A stretch of DNA of 64,000 nt, taken from the NCBI GenBank assembly GCA_007922195.1, contig ML682067.1, forward strand, positions 7,445,983-7,509,982, read 5' to 3'. Position numbers and translations under genes: made by a program. This DNA comes from Podocnemis expansa. Its lineage: Eukaryota; Chordata; Testudines; Podocnemididae. Of this stretch, positions 60,455 through 64,000 are shown in pieces. The notes under the pieces are model-generated. The model did no database searches and was not told the DNA's origin. It worked only from the letters and a program-made list of their open reading frames with translations. Position 1 is the first letter of the stretch; every line of letters starts with the position of its first letter.

Positions 60455-60912
60455 CAATGTTCCCTCTAAGGGGAGAGGGCAGCTGAGCAACTCCGGTTGC
60501 TCGCTGCGCAGTCCCTCCCCCCGCTCCTGACAGCCCCCCCGCTGCTCCCGCTCGCCCCCCCGCTGCTCCTGACAGCCCCCCTCCCGCTCACCCCCCCGCT
60601 CCTCCTGCTAGCCCCCCCCCTTACAACCCCCCACTCCCACTCGCTCCCCCCCCAACTTACCTTGGGGCTGGACTGGAGCCAGAGGGCCCAGCCATAACTC
60701 CCGGGCCAGAGGAGCTCTACAGAGCATGCCCAGATTTTCTGGGCATGCTCCGTTGGAGCTTCTCTGGGCGGGAGTTTTCAAAACTCCCAGCCGCAGAGGA
60801 GTTCTGTGGATGGACTCCGGCTGCTGGCAGGGCGCTGCCGGCAGCTTTTGCTGCGCTGGCGGCTGTGGCGGGCTGCGCTGCAGCGCGCCAGCGCAGCTTA
60901 GAGGGAACACTG
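60455..60912. mobile_element. hAT-type MITE with CAATGTTCCCTCTAAG ends, 458 bp
   Basis: The left end CAATGTTCCCTCTAAG and right end CTTAGAGGGAACACTG are inverted repeats with one mismatch. An exact 8-bp duplication, GGTGGGGC, lies at 60447-60454 and 60913-60920. A central hairpin has arms AGAGCATGCCCAGA and TCTGGGCATGCTC. Same family as 28510-28887. Confidence 0.95.
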
Positions 60913-63275
60913 GGTGGGGCATGTAATTTCTGGCATATTGCTTAGTTGGTAGTATCACAATTTCTGAGTAACTATGCCTGTATTCCCACTCTGTGGTCAC
61001 TGGAGGGGACCTACTTAAGGTTTTTGATTTGCAGCTGTTATTGCTCTTAAGTGAAGATCCATGTGTCTCTCCTTCCTGATTGGGGTTTTAAGGCTGCACA
61101 ATTCCTTACCTTACACTGATATCCCTAGCAAGCCAGTCTGCCATAAACTAGCACTTGTGATTTGCTTTCTTTCTGATGGATATGAAAAGTGTGTTGCCAA
61201 AAGTTTCAAGCTATCACAGCACTTCTTCTGAGCGCACACACTCTTAAGATAAAAGCATTACAAAGAAAGCTACAAACAGATTTAAACACATACTTAGCAT
61301 ATTACCAGTTACTAATCACTTATGGAGCCCTAGGAGGCCAATGTCATTTTCCTTCGTGTATTTGCTTGATCAGAAAAAAAGCCGTAAGTCAGTTCAGGCT
61401 CATCCTTTCATAGCAGAAGCCCTTTCTTTGTTTCCTAGTCTCTGGAAAATCTACCATAAACTAGTATATGCAAACCATCCTATGGGGTGGAACATCTCTG
61501 GAGTCGTTTAGCCTTAGTGACTCACCTTAATTATCCAGACTGTGTTTAGTTTGTGTTAGGGCTGAGGTAACCCTGCCCCTGGAATAGAATGCAATTACAC
61601 ATAAACTGTTCCATAACTGTAATACAGTACGATCCTAAAAGACATTGCACTGTCTGTCACAAGCAGCACTCAGTTGCCTTTCAAAAGACTTGAATTGTGG
61701 GATTGATTTAAGATAGCCCCTTCTTCAGTAAAATGCAACTGATTGGAACCCTGCTTCAAACCTGCTATACGTTGTTAAGGCTTTACACATCATAACTTAT
61801 CCAAGTCAACTGTCACTAGGACCTTTCCTTTCCCTAAAACCAATGGAATGCATTTCACTCCTCCCTTATTAGTTATGGTAGTTCATCCAGTAGATCTTTT
61901 GACAAAAGATAAATCTTGAATCAATAACAGCCAGCCCATTGAACAAGTAGCTTATTGATTGTCAATGTAACTTACTATTAGGTTAGCTGAAACAATCGAT
62001 TCACTCTTACAAATTCTTTTTTCATGCACCTTATACTGGTTGGTTTTATCTTTTATCCAAATACAGTTTGCATATCTCCATAAATTTTAGGATATGTTTA
62101 AGTACAGGAAAAACAACACTTTAAGCTTTAAGCATGCTGTGGAGATCATTGCTTTAATGAACCACAAAATGTTTTTTTAAGGTTCAGCTCCTCTAGGGCT
62201 CACATATTTAATTCATAGGGAGACTAAAAGGATCATGACGTATATTTTTCATTATATGTTTGTAAGATTGTTATAACTTAGAACTCCAGTATGGTTCTTC
62301 TTTATGCTGTTTTCATTACTGTGACATCTGAATGACAGCGCAGAGGGAGGGAGGGTTCGCCACATGCCCATGTAACTGACAGCTCCTGGGTTTCACTGCC
62401 ACCCATGGTCGCTTAGAGATCTGGAGCCAGTGGCTAGGAGCTGCAGGTCCTCCCCAAGTTCTGGTGACCACCCTGCTGCATAGAGCTGCTGCCGCTCACC
62501 CCAAAATGGCAACTGGACGACCCCTTCTCCCCACTAGCTGACAGCTCCAGTCCTGCTGTCCTGGGATTGAAGGAGAAAATGTCATGAGGTCTCTGGAAGT
62601 CACAGAATCAGTGGCCTCTGTAATGTCATCTGATATCCTGTTTCATTGTTGATGCTGAGCGAAAAGGTTTACAGCATGATTTTCCAGAAGCCAGGTTTAA
62701 ACTATGGAGAACATCTTTCACCCTGAGAAGCTGATCTGCCAAGTGATGCAAACATGGAAACCTCCCATACAGCCATTCCCCCTCCCCCCCATATGGTTTT
62801 CCTTTAAAGTGTATTCCTTTATGGCAATGGATACAGTGCCAGGAAAGTATGACTCTTCCAGCACAATATTGTGAGTATTTCCAAGTCGATGTGTGCCAGT
62901 CTCTCTCTTCTAGAGGTTGGCAAACGTGATAATTTAATCAACAGATATATGCCATGTAGCACTAGTATCTGTTCTCTATCTGTGACACAAATGAAGACTT
63001 TCAGTATAATGGTGTTAGCTGTAGAGCCACCACACAGAAAAAAAGAGAAGAGAAAAGATATTTTTTTTCTGGCTAGTTGGCTATTGCATCAAAAAAAAAT
63101 TAATGAAAATTCAGTTGAACACCATATACTACTTGGGTGTAACTCCTGTGCCACTCATTTGAGAGCAAAGAAGGTGTAAATAAAGGCAGAATTTGACTGG
63201 CAGGATCTTTGTTACTGATGTGTGACACAAGCCAGAAAGAAGAGTCTGGCATTCAGATTGCAGTAGATGTAGGGG

Positions 63276-63305
63276 GTGTGTGTGTGTGTGTGTTTTTTTT
63301 TTTTT
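63276..63305. repeat. (GT)n followed by poly-T
   Basis: About eight GT units lead into a run of 13 T. Confidence 0.95.
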
Positions 63306-63807
63306 AAATACCCCATGATTTATAAACAGATCTTAGTATCAGCCTACCTAAAAAGAGCAAATGTTTGTGTCACTTTTCAGAATACACAGAATAATCCAAA
63401 AAGTATGTTGAAAAGATTGTTCTGAGTTATTATTAGAATCTCGTCTCAAATGAGATTTTTGTTTGTAGTTTGTATTTTGAGAGAGAAAATTCATGAAAAT
63501 GTAAGCAAGGAAATTAGATGGGGTGGATTGTTCTGAATGGCTATCAACCAAGTTGTTTACTTTGGAAACATTTTTAAGTTCTCAGCTAAGAGTTTTAGAG
63601 GGTACATATGATTATAGAGGACTTTCTTTTTTCCTTTTGGATGGGGAATAATAGTATGACTTGGAAATAAAGCCAAATCTTATTTCAGAGAATTTGAGTT
63701 GTTTGTCCTTGGCTTGTATTCTCATGTTCAGCCCTTTGTAAGAGACAGAGCTGTTAATGAAAGCATTCTTTTGTGGGGGATTTTCTTAACAATTTTCTAT
63801 CTTTCAG

Positions 63808-64000
63808 GAACATTTGGAAAGTCTTTGTGGAGGCCTCAACTGGACTCATTTTCGAGCTGCAGGCAGCCAGCAAGTTTTCAACCAAAAACCTTCCATAACA
63901 ATAATTCTCAAGCCTCACTGGATTTTGACTCTGAGGCAGAGGAAGGTGGAAAGGACAGGACAGTTCTTCAGGAGGAAAACAGCATTTGTACTTACAAACA
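63808..64000 (+). CDS. LRIG3: LRIG3 exon 19, partial: C-terminal tail
   Basis: 193 bp of the last exon, cut by the window end in the second base of a codon. It reads GTFGKSLWRPQLDSFSSCRQ, then NSQASLDFDSEAEEGGKDRT and ENSICTYK at the end. The homologous tail continues for about 19 residues, so the stop codon and 3' UTR are outside the window. The acceptor is CTTTCAG. Confidence 0.95.

Larger units (their letters stand above)
59959..63807 (+). other. LRIG3: Intron 18 (3.8 kb)
   Basis: Contains the hAT MITE at 60455-60912 and a GT/T run at 63276-63305. From 61.0 to 63.2 kb I recognise nothing beyond ordinary AT-rich sequence. Confidence 0.7.
8090..64000 (+). other. LRIG3: LRIG3 gene, 19 coding exons, 3' end outside the window
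   Basis: LRIG3 is a single-pass membrane glycoprotein of the LRIG family, whose members modulate growth-factor receptor signalling. LRIG3 is linked to ErbB/FGF signalling and to inner-ear canal morphogenesis in vertebrates. Joining the 19 exons gives 1,086 codons without a stop: signal peptide, LRR N-cap, about 15 LRRs, LRR C-cap, three Ig domains, membrane helix at about residues 786-809, and a cytoplasmic tail. Assignment to LRIG3 rather than LRIG1 or LRIG2 rests on near-identity to remembered LRIG3 in the LRRs, Ig domains and juxtamembrane region, and on tail motifs. Introns between LRR exons are all phase 2; from exon 12 on they are phase 1. The last ~19 residues and the 3' UTR lie beyond 64000. 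Confidence 0.96.

Noticed and set aside
60497..61000. CpG-rich stretch in intron 18 resembling an internal promoter
   Set aside because: It is the hAT MITE 60455-60912 with exact 8-bp duplication.
1..64000. CRISPR arrays, operons or a prokaryotic-type defence system
   Set aside because: The window is intron-rich vertebrate DNA; no regular direct-repeat/spacer arrays were seen.

Overview
The window is vertebrate genomic DNA that carries one recognisable host gene, LRIG3 (leucine-rich repeats and immunoglobulin-like domains 3), on the + strand. All 19 expected coding exons are present, from the start codon at 8090 to the last exon, which runs off the window end at 64000. The spliced reading frame is open throughout: 3,260 coding bases, 1,086 complete codons. 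It encodes a signal peptide, an LRR N-cap, about 15 leucine-rich repeats, an LRR C-cap, three C2-type Ig domains, one membrane helix and a long cytoplasmic tail. Every exon has a GT donor and an AG acceptor. About 19 C-terminal residues should lie beyond the window.

The organism is most likely a turtle, probably cryptodiran. This is inferred from repeats: several copies of the tRNA-derived SINE whose body reads '..TTGTGGCACTTTTAAAGACTAAC..', CR1 LINE fragments, a PIF/Harbinger transposase and a separate Myb/SANT remnant of types I associate with turtle genomes, and a DIRS-like tyrosine-recombinase retrotransposon with a fold-back terminal repeat. I could not run a search, so the species is not fixed.

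Layout: 1-7.7 kb is upstream intergenic DNA with a ZNF143-type motif near 2.7 kb and a cluster of transposons from 3.6 to 7.7 kb. About 7.76-8.56 kb is a CpG-rich promoter/first-exon island. Exon 1 (8.1 kb) is followed by a 5.9-kb intron, exons 2-3 (14.1-14.5 kb), and a 23.5-kb intron 3 that holds most of the mobile elements. Exons 4-11 (38.0-45.8 kb) encode most LRRs, exon 12 (48.7 kb) the LRR C-cap, exons 13-15 (53.5-58.1 kb) the Ig domains and membrane helix, and exons 16-19 (58.3-64 kb) the cytoplasmic tail.

The notable non-genic content is a dense set of small non-autonomous hAT-type DNA transposons. Many have visible terminal inverted repeats and an 8-bp target-site duplication, five of them exact, and several are nested in older repeats so that insertion order can be read. 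I found no credible new protein-coding system. The other long ORFs are remnants or low-complexity bodies of mobile elements.
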